This document shows, piece by piece, positions 37,948 to 50,984 of a stretch of DNA of 64,000 nucleotides. A model generated the notes under the pieces. It saw nothing but the letters and a program-made list of their open reading frames with translations, was not told the DNA's origin and searched no databases. The position numbers were made by a program, and so were the translations under genes. Source of the DNA: Sinotaia quadrata (lineage: Eukaryota > Mollusca > Gastropoda > Architaenioglossa > Viviparidae). The stretch lies in contig CM054181.1 of the NCBI GenBank assembly GCA_028829895.1, positions 110,136,860 through 110,200,859 on the forward strand, read 5' to 3'. Numbering within the stretch: the first letter of the stretch is position 1; every line of letters begins with the position of its first letter.

Positions 37948-40234
37948 CAGGGGTGCACAAACCGCGGCCCGCGGGCCACATGCGGCCCCCGACAGGGCCC
38001 GGTGCGGCCCCCAGAAGACTTTAGAATGTTACCATTATTTGTGTCCTGCAAGGAGCTTTTAACATTAATCTGAACAAGGAAGTAGAACAGTGGTCTGCTT
38101 TCCCGTGCATGCATCTTGCGGTATTGAGGTGAGAGCACTGTGTATTGGGCACATTGTTCACTTCAGCTGATCAAAGGGTATGTGTTGAAATAGTAGTGTC
38201 TGCGCATCTTTGATGTATGGTGACATCAATTAGCATTAGAAAGACCCAAGTCGACAGGCAGCCAGCCAGAGTTCAGTCTGGGGATGGGGTGAGGTGACGG
38301 GTGGGGGGAAGGAAGGTGAAAGAAGAGTGGATGGCTAAATACTTTATGTGGCATTTTAATGGAGCAGCGATGTGCTTAATTTGTTGTGAGTCTGTTACTG
38401 TGATGAAGGACTTCAACTGCAAGCAGCATTACAAAACAAAGCACGCTGCGACTTTTGATGACTTAAAAGGCGCTGACAGAAACAACAAAATTGAGCAACT
38501 TTTAAAAGGTCTGTCAGCACAGCAACATTTCTTCACAAAAAAGTCTGAAGAAAACAAGTATTTTGCTCCTGCAAGGTGCAAAGTAGCACATATTGTTGCC
38601 AAATCATCACGGCTGTTTACCTGAAGGTGACTTCGGTGACTTCGTCAAAGACTGCATCCAAGCTGTCCAATATGTCCTGAAAAGGCGGACCTTTTCAACA
38701 CAGTCCCACTCTCACTGAGGACCATTCAAGGCCCTGTCAAAGACTTAGCAACAGATGTTTGTGAACAGTTGTGTGAAAGACTTGCTAACTGTAAGTACTT
38801 TTCAATTGCTTTGGACAAGAGCACTTACAATGTTGACATAGCACAACTGCTGGGTTTTGTGGGTGCAGTGGATGAGAACTTTGAAATAACTCAAGAATTA
38901 GCTGGTATGGCTTCACTACATGGGCGGATGACTGGTGAAGATATTTTTGGAGGAGTGACTTCCGTTCTTGGAAACCTTAAACGTCCAGGTGCCAAAGCTA
39001 GCCAGCGTTATCACGGATGGTGCGCCTGCTATGACTGGAAGAGCATCAGAATTTGTTGCTCATTTGCTGCCACATTTGCAGGGGCTTGGAATTCCAACAG
39101 ATAGTGTCCACATGTACCATTGCATAATTCATCAGGATTCGCTCTGTGCACGAATCTTGAAATTTGACGTAATGAAATTCGTTTTTAATTCTGTGAACTT
39201 CATACGATCCAGAGGACTTAATCGACAGTTCAGACCATTTCTTGAAGACATCGAGGCAGAATATCGAGACATTTCGTATCCGTATGTCAGGTGGCTGAGT
39301 CGAGGAAAGGTATTAAAATGGTTTGTTGAGTTGCGAACGGAAATTTGTGAATTCCTTACTGTCAAAGGCAAAGACCGGCTGTGTTTACTGACAAACAGTG
39401 GTTGGCAGACTTAGCATTTCTGACAGACATGGAAGATCACTTGAATAGATTCAACCAGCGTCTCCAAGGCAAAGATCACTTTATCTTTGATATGTACAAG
39501 GAACTGCAGTCCTTCACGTTGAAGTTGAGGCTCTTCTGTTCGAATTTGCAAGCTGGAAATCTTTGTCATTTTCCGATTTGTTCAGCTTTTCAGAAGGAGT
39601 ACCAATGTAACTTCAGCAGATACCATTGCAATTGTGAAACATTGCTGAAGGAATTTACTGAACGCTTTGATGCCTTCAACAAGGACTTATTCAACTTCAT
39701 TCGCGATCCTTTCTCATGTAGTGTAGAGTCCGTGCCTGATCACTGTCAACTGGAGGTCATTGATCTTCAATGTTCACCTGAACTGAAGTCATCATTTCAG
39801 CAGAACAACATTTTAACATTTTATGGAAGTCTCAGCTCGAGCACATACAGAAATGTCAAGGACTTGGCTTGCAAGTTGTTGTCAGAATTCGGCAGCCCAT
39901 ACTTGTGTGAACAAACGTTTTCAGTAATGAACATGAACAAGAACAAGCTGAGATCGAATTTGACCGACAACAATCTCTGTTCGATTTTGAGGCTGGCGAC
40001 TACAAAACTAGAACCAAATATTGACAAAAGTTGTTAACAACATTCAGGCTCACCCTTCTCACTAATAAAGACTAAATCTATGTTAATAAGGCAAAAACGA
40101 ATGTAAAGACATTATTTCATTATTTGTGTTGTTCTTTTTCTACTGAGCCATCCATGTGCAATCTGACTTGCGGCCCTCCATGCACTCTCAATTGGAAATG
40201 TGGCCCTCTGGCCTAAAAAGTTTGTGCACCCCTG
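37948..40234 (+). mobile_element. hAT transposon, 2287 bp, with intact ends
   Basis: Ends are perfect 15-base inverted repeats, CAGGGGTGCACAAAC at both termini, continuing imperfectly into GGCC...GGGCCACA. An 8-bp target duplication GTATATAA lies at 37940-37947 and 40235-40242, the size hAT elements make. It carries one broken transposase gene of the ZBED5/GTF2IRD2-like hAT group. It is in intron 1 of exonuclease-like copy 1, in the same orientation. Confidence 0.96.
38301..40040 (+). pseudogene. hAT transposase pseudogene (ZBED5/GTF2IRD2-like)
   Basis: The N-terminus has a BED-type zinc finger (CLICCESVTVMKDFNCKQHY then KTKH). A stop follows at 38622-38624 and the segment to 38768 is frame-disrupted. 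The frame resumes with the RNase H-like core (FSIALDKST, keeping the catalytic Asp, then VDENFEITQELAG). It shifts to the next frame near 38970-38990 (ITDGAPAMTGRASEF, CIIHQDSLCA, VRWLSRGKVLKWF) and shifts back near 39385-39410. The C-terminus has the hAT dimerisation segment (SPYLCEQTFSVMNMNKNKLR). With a stop and at least two frameshifts the copy cannot make transposase. An AATAAA-like signal (CTAATAAAGAC, about 40061) lies before the right terminus. Confidence 0.93.
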
Positions 40235-40242
40235 GTATATAA
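40235..40242. repeat. Target-site duplication, right
   Basis: GTATATAA directly after the right terminus of the hAT element. Confidence 0.95.
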
Positions 40243-40805
40243 GGTATATATTTTTGCACACAGTAGTTCAAATAATTTGGATGTGAATGAAAAACACCGC
40301 CAGGTCTAAATTTGCTTTTTCCAAATACATTTTTAGCGTTTTTATTGTGAATATCTCTTTCAAAAGCTGTATTTACACGTTTTTATTTTTAAAACATTCT
40401 TTTGATACAATATTATATATGTTATTGCTCAATATAATTTTGTCACTGAGAGTGTTCTGTTCTGAGCATTTATATCCATGCAATTGCATATTTTTAAGTC
40501 AAAACTTGTAAGCATACGCACTGCTAAATACTTAAGGAAGTAATTAATTAAGAGATTAGGTGAGTTAATGAATATGTGAACTGGGTGTGGAGTAAGATAT
40601 TCAATGCATACCATAGATCTCTAGCACGTACATTAATGCAAATATAAGTAGACAAGCGCTTATACACACAGACACATCAAGAACAATATGTATTTGCTAC
40701 AGTTATGCTCTATTATTCACAAGTGTTTCATTCATTTAGAGAGAATATATTCAAGTTTTACAAAATAAATAAATTTCTTTATTTTGCAATATGTTTTCAT
40801 GGCAG

Positions 40806-41042
40806 GTATATAGTGCCTCCTGTGCCCGTATCAAAAGAAGCCACAGAAATAACTGGCTTCACATCAGATAAAGAAATGTTATATCTCAATGGCGTCAAAA
40901 TGGAAACAGTGCCTCTCAAGGACGCTTTGAGCGATTTTCTAACGTGGCTTGGTCAATTGGACAGCGTTCGACCAATCCTCATATCCCACTGCGGAAAGAT
41001 ATTCCACGCACCTGTCCTGTGCAACAGTTTCAAGAAATCTGG
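40806..41042 (+). CDS. PML-I-like DEDDh exonuclease-fold protein, copy 1 exon 2 (ExoII region)
   Basis: 237 bp from acceptor TTTTCATGGCAG to donor GG|GTATTT, phase 2 in and out. The peptide runs YIVPPVPVSKEATEITGFT, then NGVKMETVPLKDALSDFLTW, then RPILISHCGKIFHAPVL. The A(S/T)xITG block and the hhhSHxxxxFxxxxL motif are classic for DEDDh exonucleases, but in ExoII the expected Asn is Cys and the Asp after Phe is His. Joins exon 1 so as to rebuild Arg. Confidence 0.85.
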
Positions 41043-41099
41043 GTATTTAGTGCACTTTTAAGTACTTTGAAATTGAAAAGAAAACACCCAAGAGGGTTA

Positions 41100-42000
41100 T
41101 TTTTTTAATATCTTTGAGTACTGCCAACACAATGAAGGTTTGTCTAAGTTTTGTTTAGTTAATTACTTAATTCATTACTTTGTTGCATTAAATGAAGTCA
41201 TGAAAGGTTTTCAAAAGCAATGTTTGTTGAATTAAAAATGAATATTACAACACATTCCAGAGTTCATGACTGACGCGCAGGCGTTGAATAAAAGCGTTGA
41301 ATACAAGCAGGCGCTGGATAACTGAAGACAAAAAGAGGATTAGAATCTAGAAAGTCTCCACTAGTTTTATCTAAGCTGGTGTTTGGGACATTACATTTAT
41401 TTGACATTTAATGCATTGTAAAGAATAGTGAGAGAAACATATATTGAAGCATTACTAAACAATGAGTTGTCATATATAAACTAATTCCTTAACTTTAAAC
41501 TCAGCAGTCTAGTGCATTTGTTCAGTCGTAAATATATGGTTATTGTATTTTAGTGTACGTATATCGTCCTACATGTCTGTGTTTGCAAGCAGGAAGGGCT
41601 GGTAATCTGTATAACTGTGTGTGCATCATTTATTTCTTCCGAATTCAGAAATATAAAATGGGTAAGGACATTTTTGTGATTCAAATTTACTTTTGTAAAA
41701 TGAACAGTTTTTAGCTGACACGAATAATTAATTGATTCGTCCATGATTAAAACTTTCACTTGCAACGTATAAAAATCTCAAAGTAGTCCTTTACGTTTGC
41801 GGGCAATAAGTGTTATTACATTTGTAAATGAAATCTTAATATTCTCGTAATCTTTTCAATCGTTTTACGAACATCCAAAGGATACATCTACTCGTACGTC
41901 TAAATATTAGTCCAAACACTTCTCCCCATTACAAATAAGACTTTTAATTTTAATTATAATTTTGTTCAGTTATATTAGTATTAACCATCCATTATACATT
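41100..42000. other. Intron 2 of copy 1
   Basis: No repeat or coding feature recognised except short open frames without domains. Confidence 0.5.
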
Positions 42001-42020
42001 TACCACTTCTGTCTTAACAG

Positions 42021-42300
42021 ACTGCTAGAAGCTGCAGAACAGTGCATCGGTGGATTCGTGGATTCTCAAGAGATGGCCAAAGACGTCATTCCAGCTGGAG
42101 AAGTGGAGGACTATCACTTAATCACAATGGCTGAAAAATTTCTTCAAGACGTAGACAAGACCCACAATTCTATCCATCGCGTCAGGATCCTGAAGTCATT
42201 ATTTGAGAGCACACTAGCTAGTAAAGTGGACATTGAAAAATATTGTTTTACGGTCAGCCAAGCTTGCCCAGAAATACCACATAATACTGACATGGCATGA
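42021..42300 (+). CDS. PML-I-like DEDDh exonuclease-fold protein, copy 1 exon 3 (ExoIII region, C-terminus)
   Basis: The exon follows acceptor CTTAACAG and runs to a TGA. It reads LLEAAEQCIGGFVDSQEMAK, then YHLITMAEKFLQDV, then THNSIHRVRILKSLFE. Active DEDDh proteins have H-x-A-x-x-D at the third motif; here His is kept but the Asp position is Arg. The spacing GGF...VIP...L..MAEKFL parallels the PML-I C-terminal domain. Protein ends IPHNTDMA. Confidence 0.85.
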
Positions 42301-42364
42301 ATACAAGGTTCTAGACAAAATACAGAAATCAGAGAAACTATATTTATTGCTGATAACTGTTCAT

Positions 42365-42370
42365 ATTAAA
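42365..42370 (+). promoter_or_regulatory. Putative polyadenylation signal, copy 1
   Basis: ATTAAA 65 bp after the stop, in text (CTGTTCATATTAAATA) that is similar after the stop of copy 3. Confidence 0.45.
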
Positions 42371-42409
42371 TACACCTACTGCGGGAGCATTAAGATCAGA
42401 GAATAACAA

Positions 42410-42835
42410 AGTCAGTTACCTGGAGACATGGCTCCAGTCATGATTTAGCTTGAACTCATGCAATATTAAGCTAGGAACTCGCTCCAGTCATAATTTAGCT
42501 TTAATAAATGCAGTATAAGCTATAGACTCGGCTCTAGTCATAATTTAGCTTTAATACATGCAGTATAAGCTAGAGACTCGGCTCCAGTCATAATTTAGCT
42601 TTAATACATGCAGTATAAGCTAGAGACTCGGCTCCAGTCATAATTTAGCTTGAATGTATGCAGTATAGGCTAGAGACGCGTCTCCAGTCATAAATTAGCT
42701 TGAACATATGCAGTATAAGCTAGAGACTCTGCTCCTGTCATAATTTAGCTTGAACCCACATGCAATATAAGCTAGAGACTCTGCTTCAGTCATAAAATCA
42801 CACCTGTAAAATGTCGGCTCCACTCCCATTGTAGC
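42410..42835. repeat. 50-bp minisatellite, about eight units
   Basis: Unit GGCTCCAGTCATAATTTAGC + TTTAATACATGCAGTATAAG + CTAGAGACTC. The central units are nearly identical and the edge units diverge. It lies just 3' of copy 1. Confidence 0.93.
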
Positions 42836-43510
42836 TTAAACAAATGCAATATAAGGTAAGGACTCCGTTCCACTCAAGAATCCATTTTAAGTACACTCAC
42901 TAATGTTAGACATTTGGCTCCAGTCTAGTCTACCTTGAATAGTGCAATATATGCTAGCGACATGACTTCATCCATTGCCTACCTTTAATACATGCAGTCG
43001 TAGTCTAGCTTTCTCAATTCAGTAAAAGATAAGCATGTTTCCTTATCGACAAGAGAGGTTTGCACAGGAAAAAAGCTTGAACTCTTACACGGAAATCAGT
43101 GCTTAAGAAAAAGTTATTTTTAAATTCCCACCACAAACAAAATGAGCTATGATCCTTTCATAGAATGTTTCTAAGATCCTGGAATTCCTTTTGGCCAAGT
43201 CTGAACGCCTGCAAAAATTTGAACACTTATATCTGCGCATTAATTCCATTACCGTCCTGTGACTTTTTCTGCTTCGTGTTTACTATTGTGACGTTTTCTT
43301 TAATAAAAGGGGAAAATACTCTATGAAAATCATTGCGACTAATGAATGTCAATACGTACTCGAAGTATATAATTAAATACAAATTATTTTGTTTGATCCT
43401 GTTGAGATACTGTTTTGTATAATAAATATTTAATAATAAAATTAAAATATTTTTATATAATGAATATATATAAATAATATATCTGAATACGAGAGCGCCA
43501 GATAATTAAT

Positions 43511-43765
43511 AGAACAACTTCAGTTAATGATTAAAATAATTTGAGAGAACAACTTCAGTTAATGATTAAAATAATTTAAGATAACAACTTCAGTTAATGA
43601 TTAAAATAATTTAAGAGAACAACTTCAGTTAATGATTAAAATAATTTAAGAGAACAACTTCAGTTAATGATTAAAATAATTTAAGATAACAACTTCAGTT
43701 AATGATTAAAATAATTTAAGATAACAACTTCAGTTAATGATTAAAATAATTTAAGATAAGAAGTG
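43511..43765. repeat. 35-bp minisatellite, about seven units
   Basis: Unit AACAACTTCAGTTAATGATT + AAAATAATTTAAGAG, with GATA/GAGA variation at one position. Confidence 0.95.
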
Positions 43766-43769
43766 GAAT

Positions 43770-46700
43770 GGTAATTAAGATGTCTATCGATACTTTAAAT
43801 AAATCTTTATTTTCCGCACAATGCTTTAAATAAATGATATAAAAGAATCTTCTTTTAAAATATAAGTATTGTCTGACACTCACAAACAAGAAAAAATAAA
43901 ATTCGTTCTATTGTTTTAAAATTTTAAAATCCAATAATTAATAAGGTCAAGTTTACTACTCATGGCAAATACAAAAGTAATATGTTAGAATAGAGATGTT
44001 TTTAAAAAGTGAAACTTCTAATTGGAATCAAAATTGACCGTAGACCTGATTAAGAAACCTTGACCTGGAGAGGTTACATATGAAATTAAAGCACTTAAGG
44101 TTCATTATTGGAAAACTATTATTTTCTACGTGTGTCGTTTCATTGTTAGAGCTAGTCTAATGTTTGTTCGCATTTTAATTTTGTTTTATGACGTAATAGA
44201 AAATAGTTCCAAATAAATTTCACAGAAGTTGTCTTATACACCCAAACTAACAGAATTTGAAACGATATGAAAAAACTTCACAACTAATAGTGTGCCATTA
44301 GTGAAGTCCGAGGACAGTAGAGACTGAAGTAGAGACTCGGTTATTTCCTGGAATTTTCTTCGAGTGAATCAGGAGAGATAGTGGCAATAGAAACTGAGTA
44401 ATCTTTAATTGTTTTAACTAATTTGTCCCCTACCATTAAATACTGATCAAAACTTGTCTCATAAAGGCACACTCACAAGAAAAGCTGGGTTCAAAAGCAA
44501 TAAGTAAAACATACAACAAATAGTAGACAGCACGTTAAACTTTCGTGTAAAACCAATTCCTATAATGACCGCACAGTTAGGTCATTATAGGAATGATCTA
44601 TAACGCCATATTGAAGCATTGCCTTTGTAGGTAAGTGTCATAGAAAGATCTAAAACTAAAATATGGCATTGATAATCTAAACAAGCTTTAAAATGAAAAC
44701 CAAACCTAAAGCCACACACACAACATACTTTTTCGTTGTATGGTAATGGAATGTCCTAAGGAATCTACTCCCCCTAAAATAAATGGTAAGGTGTGACATG
44801 ACTGGCTATCTGACACTTTAATAAGAAGGATAATTGTATGTTGGAAAATGTATCGGCATGTGTTATATAGAAAGTTAGAAGAAGGTTTAATAAGAGTAGC
44901 GTTTGAGGTTCCTTTCCAATTGTTATTTTAAGTTTACAAGCAAATTGCAGTAATCAGTATTTAAATAAGTTTCAGAGTAAAACTGATGAACAGACAGAAA
45001 GTGACGTCTTGATATTTTTAATATTAAGGATTATTGTATCTATGGAATATTTTTTAAATGAAACACTTTCAACAGAATATTGAGATAGAGTGTATGTTTA
45101 ATTATTACTTTGTGTTATTTACTTTACTGAAATAAATAATCTTTAACTTGCATCTTTTATATTCCTGCTTTTATATTCGAAGTATTAATGTAAGTTAGTT
45201 TCCTCTTCGCGCTCCATTAATCACATAATATTGCACATTTCACTCAACATTCTAAAAACAGTCAATGCTACTAGACACGTGAATTATATGGCATCCCAAA
45301 GCACAATTATATTCTAAAAACAGTCAATGACACTAAACATCTGAATCAAAAGGCACAAATATATGTCCATTCCAACCAAACAACATATGCAAGAACAGTT
45401 TTTCAATTAATGAAAGCTGAGCAGGCACACCAGTAAACATTTTGTAATAGTACTTTTAAAAATATTAAATATCAAACAGATCTGTTACCACGTTAAAATA
45501 GCATAAAGAACTTATCTTTTGTATTATTATGCGTTATATAGGGTGTGATGATGAGTTAACAGTATTTGTTATTCAATGAAACAACTTGTTATTTTAGGAC
45601 AGCACTCTTCATCATGGTACACATTCTTACAGTTGAAGGGATTAACAGACGTGTGAAGATGACCCCCATTTTTTCCACGTATTTAACGATATGTTTCTAT
45701 ATGTATATGTATGCATTATTGTTTGCATGTATTTCGCATATTCTTGCTAACAACTACAATACGTGTATAACTTCAGAATGTCCGATGCTGCATTAAAATT
45801 CACTGTGTCTCAAAATAATGAATTGCTTTTTTGCACACGTTCCTACTTATTATTTTGTACTCTTAATAACAGAACACGAATCCGTCAACAGTTCACTTAG
45901 GAAATGAGTTTTGCATTGCTGCCATTAGAGAGATTACAATTATGTGTATCTCGAATGTAACCCAAATAAGGGAGGTAAAACGTTTTGCTATAATATTCTG
46001 GGTCGGAATCCTGAACAAACATTTCCAGGTTCACTCTAGACAGATGACGATGTAGTAGTTAAGTTTAGTTCGGCTGCAGGGTAGTGTTCATAAGAGTGTT
46101 GCCTATTGCCAAACGTTTTCAATTAAATTATTATTGTCACATTCTTTAAGTCACCTCAGACAATGAGCTCAGATAATTAGGAACTGTAAAAACAACAACG
46201 AATAGAAACAACAACGAATACAAACAACAACGAATAGAAACAGAACGAATCTTTGTCTTTCGCCTTATATTTACTTTATTTCCTGTGAAATGTGATAGCT
46301 AAGAGATCAAAAGCTGTGGTGCCTGAACAGGATTTTCAAAATAATTGATATTTATTGAACATCTAGGACTAAAGACCTTTTATCGGAACATAAAAATTCA
46401 ATAAAAAGACATACTTGTCAATAAGTATTACACGATTACGTAAATATCTTCATATCTGAAAAGGAATATTTGTACGAATATTAAGAATCGAACACTGGAC
46501 ATTTAAATACGAGGTACTAATCACTTTTTAAAAAAAATACAGCGTACAAGTTAACAATGAGCATTGGGACTATCGCTGATATTTTTCACGTACAAGCTAT
46601 CAAAAGCACTAATACTGATGCACGTGGAGTTTGGAGGACATTTCTTTGCTATTGATTTTTTTCAAATTTCCTGGTTGAAATTTTATAGAGACTGAGAGAC

Positions 46701-47380
46701 TATTTATCGGCCAAGCCGTTTCATTTCTTTATTAGGCAAATACTTATTCAGAATAAATATTTTCTTTACTTCTTAAACCGTTGTGCTGCTTTATGATAGT
46801 ACCCGTGATTATCTCCCTCAGCTTTTATGACGATGTCTAACATCGGGAATACCCGATTGATTAAATGGCGCCACGGATTTCAAACTTTGTGCACACCTGT
46901 CCTTATTTACTATATAGACTAGTAGTCAGTTATTCGAAAGTGTACTCAATAATGACTGTAAACAGCCGATTTGAGAATGTAAGTAACATTTTATAACTTC
47001 TCTTTCAAGGAAAATTATTTTGAAAGTACATGATTATTTTTGTTTGATTTCATTTAGCAGACGATTGGCCTAGGATATTGTTCTAACAGTATAAAGTTAT
47101 AAAGTAAACTGAGTAAAGTAGGTCAAATTGACCTTCGTAACAAATAAAATAAAATGCAATTTGTTTAGTACAGAAAAATAAACTTATTAAAAAGGTGAAG
47201 TCCGTACGCTTACTTTCTGAAGATGACACAGTTCAAATTCATAATATTTTTCATTAATCGAAATAAACTTACAAATTTAATTAACTATTTGCCTGGTGGT
47301 GACGTCGGTGTGCAATGGGACGGGATGGTGTGCATATGTTCTAAATTAGCCACTTTCTTTTGAATTTGATATATATATAT
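43770..47380. other. Gene-free stretch between copies 1 and 2
   Basis: AT-rich. Small structures only: a 15-bp-stem hairpin at 44556-44594, a two-copy ~62-bp duplication near 45252-45350 (TTCTAAAAACAGTCAATG), and a three-copy 17-bp repeat at about 46187-46245 (AACAACAACGAATAGAA). Confidence 0.55.
44556..44594. other. Perfect 15-bp hairpin
   Basis: ATTCCTATAATGACC, loop GCACAGTTA, GGTCATTATAGGAAT. The stem is perfect and not low complexity. Confidence 0.9.
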
Positions 47381-47545
47381 ATACACATAAATGCAACGAC
47401 ATACATATGACGATTCGAAAATGTGCGGTATAAAGTTACTGTCAAAAATATATTGTACTGTAATATTTCAAATTAATATTTTTTTTAATTAAAAACAAAC
47501 AAATGGATTAGCAAATATATACAAATGCGATAATCAATAATTTAC

Positions 47546-47703
<158 letters not shown>

Positions 47704-47943
47704 GTGTGCGTATGTAACCTATAAGATGTGTATTTTTGTGCGTTTGTGGGCATATGTGTGTGCGTGTGTGTGTGTGGGGGGGGGCATATGTTCGTTCCTG
47801 TCTATGTGTGTATATTCGAGAATGTGTATGCGCGTGTCTTTGTGTTGTGAACAATTACCCCGTGCAATTCGCCGACCTGCTGACACTGCATGTACCTCAC
47901 TGTGCATTCGTGACGAGTACATGCTTTATATGCTATTTGACAG

Positions 47944-48055
47944 GTCCTCAGATTGTTTTTTTTTAACCTGGACGCGACTGGATTGCTGGCAAACGGTGTA
48001 TGGCCAGATATAGTTCTCATTGCTGCCATTCATGGCGAAAAAAAATGTTTGAAAG
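47944..48055 (+). pseudogene. PML-I-like exonuclease-fold paralogue, copy 2 exon 1 (frameshifted)
   Basis: Bounded by acceptor GCTATTTGACAG and GAAAG|GTAATA, as in the other copies. The frame is broken in the run of nine T at 47956-47964: 21 bases precede AACCTG, where copies 1 and 3 have 19 and 22, both in phase. After the break NLDATGLLANGVWPD and IVLIAAIHG are readable, and a further 2-base excess (about 48036-48045) alters the end. Copy 2 is therefore a pseudogene in exon 1. Confidence 0.8.
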
Positions 48056-48359
48056 GTAATAAACAGTAATAAAAATAATGTAACAGTCTTAACAAAACCT
48101 TGAAAGAGCAAGTTCCCATTAAATAAAATTAAATTAAATAGGTGCTTTGAAAAATGTTTACAGCCAGCCCTAAAATTAACAGTCTGTCTTAATGAATTAA
48201 TACCTTAAATTTACAGACATAAATGCTTTTACATACAGTATTAGAAGAATATTCCGGAACAATTTGTTAAAATCGTTAATTTAATGTTCATTTGAATAGG
48301 TTAATAAATTCAACACTCATATATGTTTGTGTGTGTATATGATGTGACTACATTTTTGA

Positions 48360-48412
48360 GTGACTGAGTGAGTGAGTCAGTGAGTGAATCAGTGAGTGAG
48401 TCAGTGAGTGAT
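48360..48412. repeat. GTGAGTCA-type short repeat
   Basis: GAGTGAGTCAGTGAGTGAATC-like text just upstream of copy 2 exon 2. Confidence 0.85.
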
Positions 48413-48468
48413 ATATTCATCATTGCAACAAACATAAGCCAACGCTCACGAACGATGATTTATCATAG

Positions 48469-48684
48469 GTCCATGCAGCTGACCACAGATTTAATGGGCT
48501 TCACATGGGGCGACGAAGGATTATATCTCAGTGGAGTAAAAATAGAAACTGTGCCTATCCGAGATGCTTTGAATGATTTCCTTATGTGGCTTGGTCACGT
48601 GGATTACGTCCAATCAATCCTGATACCCCACTATGGAAAACCTTTCCATTCTTCTATACTTTGCAACAGCCTCGAGAACTGCGG
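48469..48684 (+). pseudogene. PML-I-like exonuclease-fold paralogue, copy 2 exon 2
   Basis: 216 bp from TTTATCATAG to GG|GTAAGT, open in the expected phase. LYLSGVKIETVPIRDALNDF and SILIPHYGKPFHSSIL match copies 1 and 3. It is seven codons shorter at the start, where the YIVPPVP block is lost. No third exon was found before copy 3. Confidence 0.8.
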
Positions 48685-49189
48685 GTAAGTTATGCATTTG
48701 AATGAATGATACTCTAGGTACGTTCAATAAATTCGTAGCACTTCACAAACTACCTGAACGTGCTATTTGTTCATTTTCAGAGTAATAGGCAGAAAAGAAC
48801 TCTCCCTTCAAATTATATTAAATATTTCTCATATTTTCATTATTTCATAACAAAGAAATGTAATATATGCTGACATACATACAAACGTACATCAATATTA
48901 ATGGAGAATTAGATGACGGGTAGGTACATTTAATAGTCTTGTTTACAAAAGGGTCTTGGGTTTGATTCTAATCAAAGTAACTATATATATGTTAATGTGA
49001 CTGCTGATGTCTATGCTAGGATAAAAGGAGACACATTTAATCAAACACTGTTGTGAAGTGATGTAAATGTCAGCATTCTTTTGATTATATTCATATATTG
49101 TATATTTGATTGTTAATTTAATAAATTTATTGTTACATTTATTAACCTTTTGCACATATATTTAACACTTATACTGGAGTTAAAGTAGG

Positions 49190-49440
49190 TGAATGAGGGC
49201 TAGTTAAGTATAGAAGATAGTCTGATTTTATTACACCTTTAGTAAGAAGTTTCCACCTGCAGAATCATTGTGCGAAAATAAAACGTCTATCTTAGTATTG
49301 TGGAGAAAGTACAGTTTTACCACACCCTTATAATTCGCCAAGACATGTTGGTCATGTGGGAGAATTATTAATAACTATAAATTAAGATTCTCGATCACTT
49401 TCAATTAATTATGTGTTATTAATTATTAAATAATAGCCAT
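49190..49440 (+). repeat. Unclassified dispersed repeat family (copy g, 3' part)
   Basis: Shares GGTGAATGAGGGCTAGTTAA, TAGTAAGAAGTTTCCACCTG and GGGAGAATTATTAATAACTA with the family, with a diverged 3' end. Confidence 0.65.
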
Positions 49441-49449
49441 AACGAGTGA

Positions 49450-50040
49450 AGGGTGCCCAGAGAGGTGTCACAGCAACGTACAGCACACAATGTGACAATA
49501 TATAACACAACGTACAACACAGTGTGACAATACATAACGCAACGTACAATACAGTGTGACAATTCCAGCGCGAAAGCGGCGGAAGCCGGAAGCGCCCCCT
49601 ACAATCAATCAATCAAATCAGTGTGACAATACATAACGCAACATACAACTCAGTATGACAATGCATAACGCAACGTACAATACACAATGTGACACTATAT
49701 AACGCAATGTAAAAACAGTATGACAACATATAACACAACGTGCAACACAGTGTGACAATGAATAAATGCAACGTACAATGCAGTGTGACAATGAATAAAT
49801 GCAACTTACAACGCAGTGTGACAATGAATAAATGCGAAGTACAACACAGTATGAAATGAATTAATACAACCTGCAGCACACAATGTTACAATGCATTATA
49901 CAACGTACAACACAGTGTGACAATGAATAAATATAACGTACAACACAATATAGCATTTCATAAACCAACCTATAACAAAGTGCGACAATGCATAACACAG
50001 CATACAACACAGTGACAATGCATAAGAATGTACATCACAA
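49450..50040. repeat. Degenerate ~35-bp tandem array
   Basis: CAACGTACAACACAGTGTGA + CAATGNATAA(ATG) recurs roughly 15 times with many changes. Interrupted at 49566-49620 by the GC-rich module. Confidence 0.88.
49566..49620 (+). repeat. GC-rich module with (ATCA)n tail, copy 3
   Basis: About 55 bp interrupts a tandem array of CAGTGTGACAAT-type units, which continue on both sides. The insert is thus defined at both ends to within a few bases. Confidence 0.8.
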
Positions 50041-50044
50041 CGAT

Positions 50045-50084
50045 AATATAATATTTGTTTATTTATATGAACAAATATTATATT
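50045..50084. other. Perfect 15-bp AT-rich hairpin
   Basis: AATATAATATTTGTT, ten-base loop, AACAAATATTATATT. AT-rich, so chance is a stronger alternative than for the 44556 hairpin. Confidence 0.8.
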
Positions 50085-50543
50085 AAAGCTGTATTATCCA
50101 TTGTCACACATAAACCAAAAATATTTTGCATAAAGCGATCACATTTAAATAATATACTTTCTTTAACTTAATTGTTTTCTAAACAAGTCTGTTTTATTTA
50201 AAGTTGTTTCAAATCTTCCGATGATTGAACTAAAACAAAGTAAGAAATACATCTGATCAAGAGAGTGTGACGTATTTAAAATACACCTTTAAGTCTAGAA
50301 CTTATCCCAAAACTTACATTTTAATAGCATACACTCAATCAAGAGAGAAAGATAAGGACAAAGATAATCTTGTTCATCTGTAGCTTGCCTATCCTTCTTC
50401 CTATCATTCTGTCTGTCTGTATTTCTGTTTGTCTATTAATCTCTTATGTACCGAGAAACAGATGAGGGAGACATAGAAATAAGAAAATAAAGCAGTATAG
50501 TGATGCATCAAAACTGCAAAATAAGTTTAGATAGCTAGAGAGA

Positions 50544-50885
<342 letters not shown>

Positions 50886-50984
50886 TAGTGAGAGAGAAAA
50901 TAGAAATAAGATCAGTTAATAATAATATGACGAAATACTGAGATTTCAATCATACAATTATTCTTCCTACTTTCTTTACTGATG

